A DNA stretch of 64,000 bases. Source: Bostrychus sinensis. Taxonomy: Eukaryota; Chordata; Actinopteri; Gobiiformes; Eleotridae. The notes beneath the pieces are model-generated. The model searched no databases. It was not told the DNA's origin and was given only the letters and a program-made list of their open reading frames with translations. The translations under genes and the position numbers were made by a program. The number at the start of each line of letters is the position of its first letter. The stretch's first letter is position 1. Shown here piece after piece: positions 30,686 through 40,577 of the stretch. The DNA lies in assembly GCA_020698575.1 (NCBI GenBank), contig CM036252.1, forward strand, positions 3,116,915 through 3,180,914. Direction: 5' to 3'.

Positions 30686-33600
30686 GTGAGTTATTTTTTT
30701 TTAATACTTACTTTTATTTACTTTATGCTCGTTTTAAATGCAGTTTTGTGTTCTGCTGCAGTTCTGAGCCCACTGCTGATCTGCACCACTCTCCAAGGTC
30801 AGTACACAGTTAATGGCTGGCAATGGATGTTAACTATTTCCACTACAGCACGAGATTCTACCATGAATGAAGCTGTGGTTAAATCCTCAGCGGTTTTGTG
30901 CTTGAACTAGGCCTGAGTAAGTCTTTGAAAAGGTTTGTTTGGCTGGCTAAAGTGAAACTTCAGGTGCAGTGAGAGAGCACAGAGTGGTCAGGGTGAGAGT
31001 GGTGAAAGGAACAGAGGTTGGTATCAGTCGACATGTCCCTGACGCTGCAGCAAAGGTTTATTTTTAGGAACTCCAGGTCTTCCCAGTTAAAAGGATGCAG
31101 TGTGGTCGCACCGATGGATCAGGGAGTTGTGAGAAACCTGTACGAAGTTGTGCCAGTGTCGTGTCTTTTGTTGCTGGCTGATGGTTTGCCAGACTGTGCG
31201 GTGTGTGTGGTACAGGAACCAAAAAACGTCAACACACCAACCCCACCCTCACTTCCTGTTCATGTTAGCATTGATTTAAAGATTTTATTGTTTGTTTTTA
31301 AGGCTTTGAATTGGCTGGGCCCCACAGTACATCATAGACCTCATCACCGACCTTTAACCTTTACTTTCTGAGCTTTCTGTTTTGTGTTTGTAGAGCGTCT
31401 GAGGGTGGATCCAGACCAGTCCCAGTTTTTCTCTCTGGACTCCATGTCTCTGAGCTGTGGGGACAGTTCTGGAGACTGGACTGTGATGAGGAACACCAGC
31501 GTAAGGACCAGGATCCCGTGTGAGGACTGGGGTGAACTGGAAGGAGCCTGGTGTAAGATGGAGCTGCTGGTGTCCTGGGACAGTGGGAGGTACTGGTGTG
31601 AGTCCAGAGAGGGACAGACCTCAGACTCTGTCCTCATCACTGTCAAAGGTGAGACTCATGCTAGCATCACTGAGCTAATGTTAGCATCACTGAGCTGATG
31701 TTAGCATCACTGAGCTAATGTTAGCATCACTGAGCTGATGTTAGCATCATTGAGCTAATGTTAGCATCACTGAGCTAATGTTAGCATCACTGAGCTGATG
31801 TTAGCATCATTGAGCTAATGTTAGCATCACTGAGCTGATGTTAGCATCATTGAGCTAATGTTAGCATCACTGAGCTAATGTTAGCATCACTGAGCTGATG
31901 TTAGCATCATTGAGCTAATGTTAGCATCACTGAGCTAATGTTAGCATCACTGAGCTGATGTTAGCATCACTGAGCTAATGTTAGCATCACTGAGCTGATG
32001 TTAGCATCACTGAGCTCCTCCCTGTGACAGAGGGACAAACTGTCTCTCTGTCCTGCAAAGACAAACCTTCCTCCAACCTCACAGCTCGTTTCCATAGAGA
32101 CGGACACTTCCTGTGGGAGGAGCCTACAGGTCACATGACCCTCCAGCAGGTGTCAGCGTCTGATGAAGGACTGTATCAGTGTGAGATCAGAGGAGAGACC
32201 TCAGAGTCCAGCTGGATCACAGTTAGACCAGGTAAGGACTGGACTAGACCTGGACTAGACCTGGGTTAGACCTGGGTTAGACCTGGACTAGACCTGGACT
32301 AGACCTGGGTTAGACCTGGGCTAGTCCCAGTCCAGGGCCTACTGCTGCTGCTTTAACTGCAGTTGTCTGTCTCTCCACAGGTAAACCCCACGCCACTGAG
32401 GCCCCGCCCCCCACATCTGAGGCCCCGCCCCCCACCTCTGAGGCCCCGCCCCCAGCCTCTGAGGCCCCGCCCCCAGCCTCAGAGCGGCCCCTGGCCCTGG
32501 CTCTGCTCTGCCACCTGGTGGTGTTGTGTCCCTATGTGGTGTCCACTGTCCTCATGGTGTCTCTGTACAGACAGAGAGGTGAGTCTGGAGTCTGTTGTTG
32601 TCTGACCACTGTTCATTTTGTTGACAAATATATTAAGTCATAGTTTTCGTCAACAACATATTTTTGCAGCTGAAAACAAAACAAAAACTAAAAAAGTAAC
32701 CAATGAGGAGTAAAACTACGACTATACCCATTGACATTTTCATCAACGAATAAAAACTAAACAAAAATGAGCAGAGGGGACGAGAGGAGACAAGATCCTA
32801 AAGCAATGATGCTGTAGTCTGATGAATAAATGAATACCTCTTCAATCAAAGACCGATGTTAACCTTCATATTCTCTGACCGGGACATGGGTCGGGTCAGT
32901 GGGTCGGGACATGTGCACCGTCACACAGCTGCGCTCTGTCAGAGTTTATGATGTTAGCACGGGACCACAGCAGGTCAGAAACACAGCTCCTCCTCTTCAG
33001 ACCCTGTTACCCTGCGGTGAGTGAACCTCGAGCTTTAACTTTGCTTTGGATAAATACTTTGTTTCGTGAGCCCGCTCCTCTTCTTTCATCTGTCCCTCTC
33101 TCGATGTGAGGCGCGTCTTTCCTCATCCCCATTACGCACGACACAGGCCAGAAGCAAACTCTGAGCTAAACTCACACAGAATCAGGTTTAAACCAAATCC
33201 AAAATGAACACAGTGTCTGAGTCTGATGTGTGGTCCTGCTGTAGTCCTGCTGTAGTCCTGCTGTGGTCCTGCTGTAGTCCTGCTGTAGTCCTGCTGTGGT
33301 CCTGCTCTAGTCCTGCTGTAGTCCTGCTGTAGTCCTGCTGTAGTCCTGCTGTAGTCCTGCTGTATTTCTGCTCTGGTCCTGCTGTAGTCCTGCTCTAGTC
33401 CTGCTGTAGTCCTGCTGTAGTCCTGCTGTAGTCCTGCTCTAGTCCTGCTGTATTTCTGCTCTGGTCCTGCTGTAGTCCTGCTGTAGTCCTGCTGTAGTCC
33501 TGCTCTAGTCCTGCTGTATTTCTGCTCTGGTCCTGCTGTAGTCCTGCTCTAGTCCTGCTGTAGTCCTGCTGTAGTCCTGCTGTAGTCCTGCTCTAGTCCT

Positions 33601-36600
33601 GCTGTAGTCCTGCTGTAGTCCTGCTGTAGTCCTGCTCTAGTCCTGCTGTATTTCTGCTCTGGTCCTGCTGTAGTCCTGCTCTAGTCCTGCTGTATTTCTG
33701 CTCTGGTCCTGCTGTATTCCTGCTGTAGTCCTGCTGTGGTCCTGCTGTAGTTCTGCTCTAGTCCTGCTGTAGTCCTGCTGTAGTCCTGCTGTAGTCCTGC
33801 TGTAGTCCTGCTGTGGTCCTGCTGTAGTCCTGCTGTGGTCCTGCTGTAGTCCTGCTGTAGTCCTGCTGTGGTCCTGCTGTAGTCCTGCTGTAGTCCTGCT
33901 GTGGTCCTGCTGTAGTCCTGCTGTGGTCCTGCTGTAGTCCTGCTGTGGTCCTGCTGTAGTCCTGCTGTAGTCCTGCTGTAGTCCTGCTGTGGTCCTGCTG
34001 TAGTCCTGCTGTAGTCCTACTGTAGTCCTGCTGTAGTCCTGCTGTGGTCCTGCTGTAGTCCTGCTTTAGTCCTGCTGTAGTCCTGCTGTAGTCCTGCTGT
34101 GGTCCTGCTGTAGTCCTTCTCTGGTCCTGCTGTAGTCCTGCTGTAGTCCTGCTGTGGTCCTGCTGTAGTCCTGCTTTAGTCCTGCTGTAGTCCTGCTGTG
34201 GTCCTGCTGTAGTCCTGCTCTGGTCCTGCTGTAGTCCTGCTGTAGTCCTGCTGTAGTCCTGCTTTAGTCCTGCTGTAGTCCTGCTCTAGTCCTACTGTGG
34301 TCCTGCTGTAGTCCTGCTGTGGTCCTGCTGTAGTCCTGCTTTAGTCCTGCTGTAGTCCTGCTGTGGTCCTGCTGTGGTCCTGCTGTAGTCCTGCTTTAGT
34401 CCTGCTGTAGTCCTGCTGTAGTCCTGCTGTGGTCCTGCTGTAGTCCTGCTGTGGTCCTGCTGTAGTCCTGCTTTAGTCCTGCTGTAGTCCTGCTGTAGTC
34501 CTGCTGTGGTCCTGCTGTAGTCCTTCTCTGGTCCTGCTGTAGTCCTGCTGTGGTCCTGCTGTGGTCCTGCTGTAGTCCTGCTTTAGTCCTGCTGTAGTCC
34601 TGCTGTAGTCCTGCTGTGGTCCTGCTGTAGTCCTGCTCTGGTCCTGCTGTAGTCCTGCTGTAGTCCTGCTGTAGTCCTGCTGTAGTCCTGCTTTAGTCCT
34701 GCTGTAGTCCTGCTCTAGTCCTACTGTGGTCCTGCTGTAGTCCTGCTGTATTTCTGCTCTGGTCCTGCTGTAGTCCTGCTGTAGTCCTGCTGTAGTCCTG
34801 CTTTAGTCCTGCTGTAGTCCTGCTGTGGTCCTGCTGTAGTCCTGCTCTAGTCCTGCTGTATTTCTGCTCTGGTCCTGCTGTAGTCCTGCTTTAGTCCTGC
34901 TGTAGTCCTGCTGTAGTCCTGCTCTAGTCCTGCTGTATTTCTGCTGTAGTCCTGCTGTAGTCCTGCTGTATTTCTGCTCTGGTCCTGCTGTAGTCCTGCT
35001 TTAGTCCTGCTGTAGTCCTGCTGTAGTCCTGCTCTAGTCCTGCTGTATTTCTGCTCTGGTCCTGCTGTAGTCCTGCTCTAGTCCTGCTGTATTTCTGCTC
35101 TGGTCCTGCTGTAGTCCTGCTTTAGTCCTGCTGTAGTCCTGCTGTAGTCCTGCTGTAGTCCTGCTGTATTTCTGCTCTGGTCCTGCTGTAGTCCTGCTCT
35201 AGTCCTGCTGTATTTCTGCTCTGGTCCTGCTGTAGTCCTGCTCTAGTCCTGCTGTATTTCTGCTCTGGTCCTGCTGTATTCCTGCTGTAGTCCTGCTGTG
35301 GTCCTGCTGTAGTTCTGCTCTAGTCCTGCTGTAGTCCTGCTGTAGTCCTGCTGTGGTCCTACTGTAGTCCTGCTGTAGTCCTGCTGTAGTCCTGCTGTGG
35401 TCCTGCTGTAGTCCTGCTCTAGTCCTGCTCTGGTCCTGCTGTAGTCCTGCTGTAGTCCTGCTGTGGTCCTGCTGTAGTCCTGCTGTAGTCCTGCTGTAGT
35501 CCTGCTGTATTTCTGCTCTGGTCCTGCTGTAGTCCTGCTCTGGTCCTGCTGTAGTCCTGCTGTAGTCCTGCTGTATTTCTGCTCTGGTCCTGCTGTAGTC
35601 CTGCTGTGGTCCTGCTGTAGTCCTGCTGTAGTCCTGCTGTGGTCCTGCTGTAGTCCTGCTGTATTTCTGCTCTAGTCCTGCTGTAGTCCTGCTCTAGTCC
35701 TGCTGTAGTCCTGCTGTAGTCCTGCTGTGGTCCTGCTGTAGTCCTGCTGTAGTCCTGCTGTGGTCCTGCTGTAGTCCTGCTGTATTTCTGCTCTAGTCCT
35801 GCTGTAGTCCTGCTGTAGTCCTGCTGTGGTCCTGCTGTAGTCCTGCTGTATTTCTGCTCTAGTCCTGCTGTAGTCCTGCTCTAGTCCTGCTGTAGTCCTG
35901 CTGTAGTCCTGCTCTAGTCCTGCTCTGGTCCTGCTGTAGTCCTGCTGTAGTCCTGCTGTAGTCCTGCTCTAGTCCTGCTGTAGTCCTGCTGTAGTCCTGC
36001 TCTAGTCCTGCTGTAGTCCTGCTGTGGTCCTGCTCTAGTCCTGCTGTAGTCCTGCTCTAGTCCTGCTGTAGTCCTGCTGTGGTCCTGCTCTAGTCCTGCT
36101 GTAGTCCTGCTCTAGTCCTGCTGTAGTCCTGCTGTGGTCCTGCTGTAGTCCTGCTCTAGTCCTGCTGTAGTCCTGCTGTGGTCCTGCTGTAGTCCTGCTC
36201 TAGTCCTGCTGTATTTCTGCTCTGGTCCTGCTGTAGTCCTGCTGTGGTCCTGCTGTAGTCCTGCTCTAGTCCTGCTGTATTTCTGCTCTAGTCCTGCTGT
36301 AGTCCTGCTGTGGTCCTGCTGTAGTCCTGCTCTAGTCCTGCTGTAGTCCTGCTGTAGTCCTGCTGTAGTCCTGCTCTAGTCCTGCTGTATTTCTGCTGTA
36401 GTCCTGCTGTATTTCTGCTCTGGTCCTGCTGTAGTCCTGCTTTAGTCCTGCTGTAGTCCTGCTGTAGTCCTGCTCTAGTCCTGCTGTATTTCTGCTCTGG
36501 TCCTGCTGTAGTCCTGCTTTAGTCCTGCTGTAGTCCTGCTGTAGTCCTGCTCTAGTCCTGCTGTATTTCTGCTCTGGTCCTGCTGTATTCCTGCTGTAGT

Positions 36601-39125
36601 CCTGCTGTGGTCCTGCTGTAGTTCTGCTCTAGTCCTGCTGTAGTCCTGCTGTAGTCCTGCTGTAGTCCTGCTGTGGTCCTGCTGTAGTCCTGCTGTAGTC
36701 CTGCTGTAGTCCTGCTGTGGTCCTGCTGTAGTCCTGCTCTAGTCCTGCTCTGGTCCTGCTGTAGTCCTGCTGTAGTCCAGCTGTGGTCCTGCTGTAGTCC
36801 TGCTGTAGTCCTGCTGTAGTCCTGCTGTATTTCTGCTCTAGTCCTGCTGTAGTCCTGCTCTGGTCCTGCTGTAGTCCTGCTGTAGTCCTGCTGTATTTCT
36901 GCTCTGGTCCTGCTGTAGTCCTGCTGTATTTCTGCTCTGGTCCTGCTTTAGTCCTGCTGTAGTCCTGCTGTGGTCCTGCTGTAGTCCTGCTGTAGTCCTG
37001 CTGTGGTCCTGCTGTAGTCCTGCTGTATTTCTGCTCTAGTCCTGCTGTAGTCCTGCTCTGGTCCTGCTGTAGTCCTGCTGTAGTCCTGCTCTAGTCCTGC
37101 TCTGGTCCTGCTGTAGTCCTGCTGTAGTCCTGCTGTAGTCCTGCTCTAGTCCTGCTGTAGTCCTGCTGTAGTCCTGCTGTAGTCCTCCTGTGGTCCTGCT
37201 GTAGTCCTGCTGTAGTCCTGCTGTGGTCCTGCTGTAGTCCTAGTGTAGACCTGGTGTAGTCCTGCTGTAGTCCTGCTGTAGTCCTGCTGTAGCCCTGCTC
37301 TAGTCCTCCTGTGGTCCTGCTGTAGTCCTGCTGTAGTCCTGCTGTAGTCCTCCTGTGGTCCTGCTGTAGTCCTGCTGTAGTCCTGCTGTGGTCCTGCTGT
37401 AGTCCTGCTGTGGTCCTGCTCTAGTCCTCCTGTGGTCCTGCTGTAGTCCTGCTGTAGTCCTGCTGTAGTCCTAGTGTAGACCTGGTGTAGTCCTAGTGTA
37501 GTCCTGCTGTAGTCCTGCTGTAGTCCTACTCTAGTCCTCCTGTGGTCCTGCTGTAGTCCTGCTGTAGTCCTAGTGTAGACCTGGTGTTGTCCTGCTGTAG
37601 TCCTGCTCTAGTCCTGCTCTAGTCCTCCTGTGGTCCTGCTGTAGTCCTGCTGTACTCCTGCTGTAGTCCTAGTGTAGACCTGGTGTAGTCCTGCTGTAGT
37701 CCTAGTGTAGACCTGCTGTAGTCCTGCTGTAGTCCTAGTGTAGACCTGGTGTAGTCCTGCTGTAGTCCTAGTGTAGACCTGGTGTAGTCCTACTGTAGTC
37801 CTAGTGTAGACCTGCTGTAGTCCTGCTGTAGTCCTGAGAGCAGTTAGGGTTTTGTTCATTAAAAGTAATATTTTTCATATTTTTCTATATTAAAAATAAT
37901 TTAAAAATTGCTCGTATGTGTCCAGAGTTATGAAGTAAACATTTTGAGATAAATATTAGTCAATAATAATGTTACAGAAGATTTATTCACCAGTAAAACT
38001 ATTTTTTGTCTCATAAAACTTTGTTTTAGTGCAAAGTCCACACAGCCCAGTATCTGTGTTGCCAGATCCATGTTTCAGAAAACAGCAACATTCACAGTGG
38101 GCAGTGTAAGGCTGCATCTGAACGTCCTCCCTAACCCCTCTATAGCGCCCTCTACAGTGGTCACGCCATTTTGTAGCTGTGTCTGAATGTCTAATGGATA
38201 AAAAATAGTGCACTCAAAATTTCCCACAATGCATTTTGAAAAGTAGTGGACAGCGATGGTCACTAGAGGTCAGTGTAGACCAGAATGCTTTGCGAGTTTC
38301 GTCAGTGGGACTGCGACAGGACGTCTGAATGAACCCAGTTAGAAACTCTGTGTTTACTTCTGTCAGGTCGTAATCAGAAATAAAAAGCTCTTAAATAAAC
38401 CGCTGCAGTGTAAAATTGCTAACTTTAGCTTAGCCGTTAGCGTTCAGCCTCCCCACGTAAGGCACAGAGCTGCAATAATCCTCTCTGTTTTATTCATTAC
38501 AGCCATAATTCATGTTAAATATCTCACGTATGACTATTATTTATCTATAAATACTAAAACATCTGAGTGTGGTCAGGTTTATCACAGAAGAACATTATCA
38601 GTGGAGTTTCAACAAACTTTTGTTACACAGATGTCAGAGTCACATGATCACTGCTGAGAGAAAAACAGTGTGAGTCTGAATCATTCACAAAATGAGTGCA
38701 CTACAGTCGCTGTGTAGGACTGGACTGTAGGGGTTTGGGGCTAGGGGTGACGTTCGGACACAGCCGCTGTGGTTCCTGTGTGACTCTACAACAGAGGGAC
38801 GTCCTGAACCTGGCAACCCATGAAACTGAGACTGGAGGGGGCTCTGGTGTCTTTGTCCTCTCTGTGTCTATATTTCAGTCTAACTTGTCCATGTTTTACT
38901 GGATGTGTCCATTCTTTGAAATGACATCCTCGTCTCCTCATGCGTTTAGCCCCACCCACAGTGGGCGTGTCTCTGTCCTCTGTGGGCGGGGCTAAACACG
39001 CATGGAGACGAGGATGACATGACCCCCTGTTGCCAGGACCTGAGGCCACGCCCACCGGAGCTGGACCGGGTCTGGACGAGGACTACGATGACGTCGCTGC
39101 AGTCAGCACTGAGCAGCAGTTCTGA
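30664..39125 (+). CDS. Gene B: Fc receptor-like paralogue, 6 exons, 266 aa
   Basis: Exons: 30664-30685, 30762-30797, 31394-31648, 32031-32231, 32381-32578, 39037-39125; all phase 1, no frame break. The signal peptide is residues 1-19, split by a 36-base mini-exon. Ig1 (20-104) has C41/C88 plus C62 and C73. Ig2 (105-172) has C113/C155 but lacks the first beta strand because its exon start was replaced by a 20-bp array. A stalk with EAPPP repeats (about 176-206) leads to a membrane helix (about 209-233) and YRQR. The short tail ends DEDYDDVAAVSTEQQF; EDYDDV is a tyrosine motif but not a canonical ITIM. Paralogue of gene A by exon plan and near-identical Ig text. Truncated Ig2 could fold poorly, so gene B may be degenerating. 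The last intron (6.5 kb) is mostly a minisatellite. Confidence 0.7.
30762..30797 (+). CDS. Gene B exon 2 (signal peptide mini-exon)
   Basis: 36 bases, acceptor TGTTCTGCTGCAG, donor CAAG|GTCAGTA. Encodes LSPLLICTTLQ, completing a hydrophobic leader. Confidence 0.7.
31394..31648 (+). CDS. Gene B exon 3 (Ig domain 1)
   Basis: 255 bases, the same length as gene A exon 3, acceptor TTTGTGTTTGTAG, donor AAAG|GTGAGA. Encodes LRVDPDQSQFF to SGRYWCESREGQTSDSV. Four cysteines and an NTS glycosylation site are kept. Confidence 0.9.
31660..32015. repeat. 20-bp minisatellite replacing intron 3 end and exon 4 start of gene B
   Basis: Unit TAGCATCACTGAGCTRATGT, about 18 copies. It begins 12 bases after the exon 3 donor and runs directly into coding sequence (CTCCTCCCTGTGACAGAGGG) of Ig2. 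The acceptor and first 14 codons present in gene A are gone. Confidence 0.95.
32031..32231 (+). CDS. Gene B exon 4 (5'-shortened Ig domain 2)
   Basis: The only plausible acceptor is CTCCTCCCTGTGACAG, which in gene A is coding sequence (LPVTE). Using it gives G|AG GGA CAA, in frame and in phase 1. The exon then encodes GQTVSLSCKDKPSSNLTAR to DEGLYQCEIRG and ends CCAG|GTAAGGAC. 201 bases against 243 in gene A. Confidence 0.6.
32381..32578 (+). CDS. Gene B exon 5 (Pro-rich stalk and transmembrane helix)
   Basis: 198 bases, acceptor CTGTCTCTCCACAG, donor AGAG|GTGAGTC. Four tandem copies of an EAPPP(T/A)S stalk repeat precede the helix (LALALLCHLVVLCPYVV) and YRQR. Confidence 0.85.
32579..33230. 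other. Start of gene B last intron
   Basis: Includes a fish DNA-element fragment near 32610-32770 (AGTTTTCGTCAACAACATAT, CATTTTCATCAACGAATAAA). No further exon in phase 1 is seen. Confidence 0.4.
33237..37840. repeat. 11-bp minisatellite (TCCTGCTGTAG), about 4.6 kb
   Basis: Roughly 400 units of GTCCTGCTGTA with TGTGG, TCTAG, TTTAG and TATTTC variants, arranged in visible higher-order blocks. Stops occur in the sense frames. Near the right end (about 37230-37830) variants TAGTGTAGACCTGGTGTAGT appear, whose complement resembles the accepted-core motif ACCAGGTCTACACTAGGACT of the other arrays. Confidence 0.97.
38109..38766. mobile_element. MITE with about 30-bp inverted ends, copy 2 (inverted)
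   Basis: Same element as 25437-26104 in opposite orientation, with ends GGCTGCATCTGAACGTCCTC and GGTGACGTTCGGACACAGCC. It lies in the last intron of gene B, as copy 1 lies in the last intron of gene A. Confidence 0.85.
38921..39020. repeat. 40-bp hairpin just before the gene B last acceptor
   Basis: Left arm 38921-38961 (ATGACATCCTCGTCTCCTCA onward) and right arm 38980-39020 are near-perfect reverse complements with an 18-base loop. The right arm ends 16 bases before the exon 6 acceptor, so the hairpin covers the region where the branch point should lie. Confidence 0.9.
39037..39125 (+). CDS. Gene B exon 6 (cytoplasmic tail and stop)
   Basis: Acceptor CCCCCTGTTGCCAG. In phase 1 it reads 28 codons to TGA at 39123, ending GLDEDYDDVAAVSTEQQF. 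The acidic tyrosine motif DEDYDDV and in-frame stop support it; the acceptor tract is mediocre. Confidence 0.65.
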
Positions 39126-40299
39126 TTGGCCGTTTGGTCCACGTGTCTCAGGAGGAAGTGAGGGGCGTCCCGGGACCAGAAGCTTTTTTATGTTTTGCTC
39201 AGTAGACAGCTTTCATGTGTATTGTGTCAGTGATAACAGCTCCATGTAGCTCTGAGCTACTGTAGCAACAGGATGTCTGCGAAAAGTTAAAGACGTCTCA
39301 CTTTCGTCCTCTGGAGGGAGAGGGACAGTCGTTAGCAGTCAATGCTAACGACCCAAAACCAGGCTAAGGCTTTTATCTGCTCTAAACCAATAGAATTTAG
39401 TGTCAGCTCTAAGCTCCTCCCCCTCAGGATCGGACAACCCAGCTCTCAGTTTAAATCAGAAATAACAAAACCTCTTGGACAAAAGTGAGACGTCTTTAAC
39501 CAGGTCCACTTCTGTTTAAACCTTTGTTGTGTAGTAGCAGTAGTAGCAGTAGTAGTAGTAGTAGTAGTAGCAGTAGTAGTAGTAGTAGTAGTAGTAGCAG
39601 TAGTAGTAGTAGTAGTAGTAGTAGAAGCAGTAGTAGTAGTAGTAGAAGCAGTAGTAGTAGTAGTAGTAGTAGTAGTAGCAGTAGTGGTGTAGCTTTCGTT
39701 TAATTGATTTTTGTTGAAGAAAAAAAAATCCAAAAATGTAATGTTTTTGAATGTAAAAGGAAAAAAAAACAAAAACCAAAAACCAAAGAACAGTTTGATT
39801 TTTAATTATTTGATTTGATGCTTAGTACAGAAAATGAACATTTGAGGACCAGCTCAGGGATGTAATTCAATATTTATTTTTTCTTTAATCATAAACATGA
39901 GCTGGGAGTTGATCCTGTGTGGTCTGTGCATCACAGTGACAGTGGTTAAAGCTTTGCTTCCCTCTCAGACTCAGTTAAACCTGAGGTCCTCAGCTTTTTA
40001 GAGCCACGACCTCAGAGAACATTCTCTGATATCCAACCATTCCCTCGCTGTCTGTGCTGCTGAAAACAAAAGTGCAGCAACAGACCAACAGACAACATTA
40101 TTATTACTGCTCTAAAGTCGCTGTGGAGGAGTGAGGAACAGTGAAGGCAGGACAAACAGTCGCTGGTTTCTCAGCAGTCGAAAAAAATCCTTCCTCATAT
40201 CTTTAACCTTCAAATATAATCACATTCAGACCATTACATGTGTACAGTGTGCTTTTGACTTTGTTGTTATATAAAAAATAAAGATAAACTGTTCTTAAC
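39126..40299. other. Gene B 3' flank
   Basis: No exon seen. Holds the (AGT)n microsatellite at 39531-39685 and a possible late poly(A) signal AATAAA at 40277-40282, which would give a 1.15-kb 3' UTR. Confidence 0.4.
39531..39685. repeat. (AGT)n microsatellite with AGC interruptions
   Basis: About 50 trinucleotides, mostly AGT with scattered AGC and AGA. Confidence 0.95.
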
Positions 40300-40577
40300 G
40301 GGATGCACGGTGGCAGAGTGGTTAGTGTTCTCGCCTCCCAGCAAGGAGGTCGTGGGTTCGAGCCCCAACACACCATCACACGAACTCTCTGGGTTCTCCG
40401 GCTTCCTCCTACCGTCCAAACAGGTAGGAGGTAGGTGAATTGATGATTCTAAATTGACCCTAGTGAATATTGTGAGTGAGTGACGGGACTACGGATGGAA
40501 ATTAGCTCTGAGCTATAATCCGGTGTATTTACGGCACTAGCTGTTCATTAATACACGCTGCCCCATATAAATAAAAA
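40300..40577 (+). mobile_element. tRNA-derived SINE
   Basis: A-box TGGCAGAGTGG (40311), B-box GGTTCGAGCCC (40355), a body with AATTGATGATTCTAAATTGA, and a tail with TTAATACACGCTGCCCCATA then AAATAAAAAA. The L2-type LINE starts directly at its 3' end. Confidence 0.8.

Noticed and set aside
33237..37840. CRISPR-like array
   Set aside because: Units are contiguous 11-mers without spacers, in a vertebrate intron.
37608..37859. Minus-strand QQVYTRTTAGL repeat frame
   Set aside because: A frame through the edge of the 11-bp array; no coding support.
38760..38830. Possible extra cytoplasmic exon of gene B (CTCTACAACAG|AGGGACG)
   Set aside because: Acceptor is reasonable but phase 1 reading reaches TGA after ten codons and no donor follows.
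39446..39779. Poly-Thr and poly-Tyr minus-strand frames
   Set aside because: Translations of the (AGT)n microsatellite.
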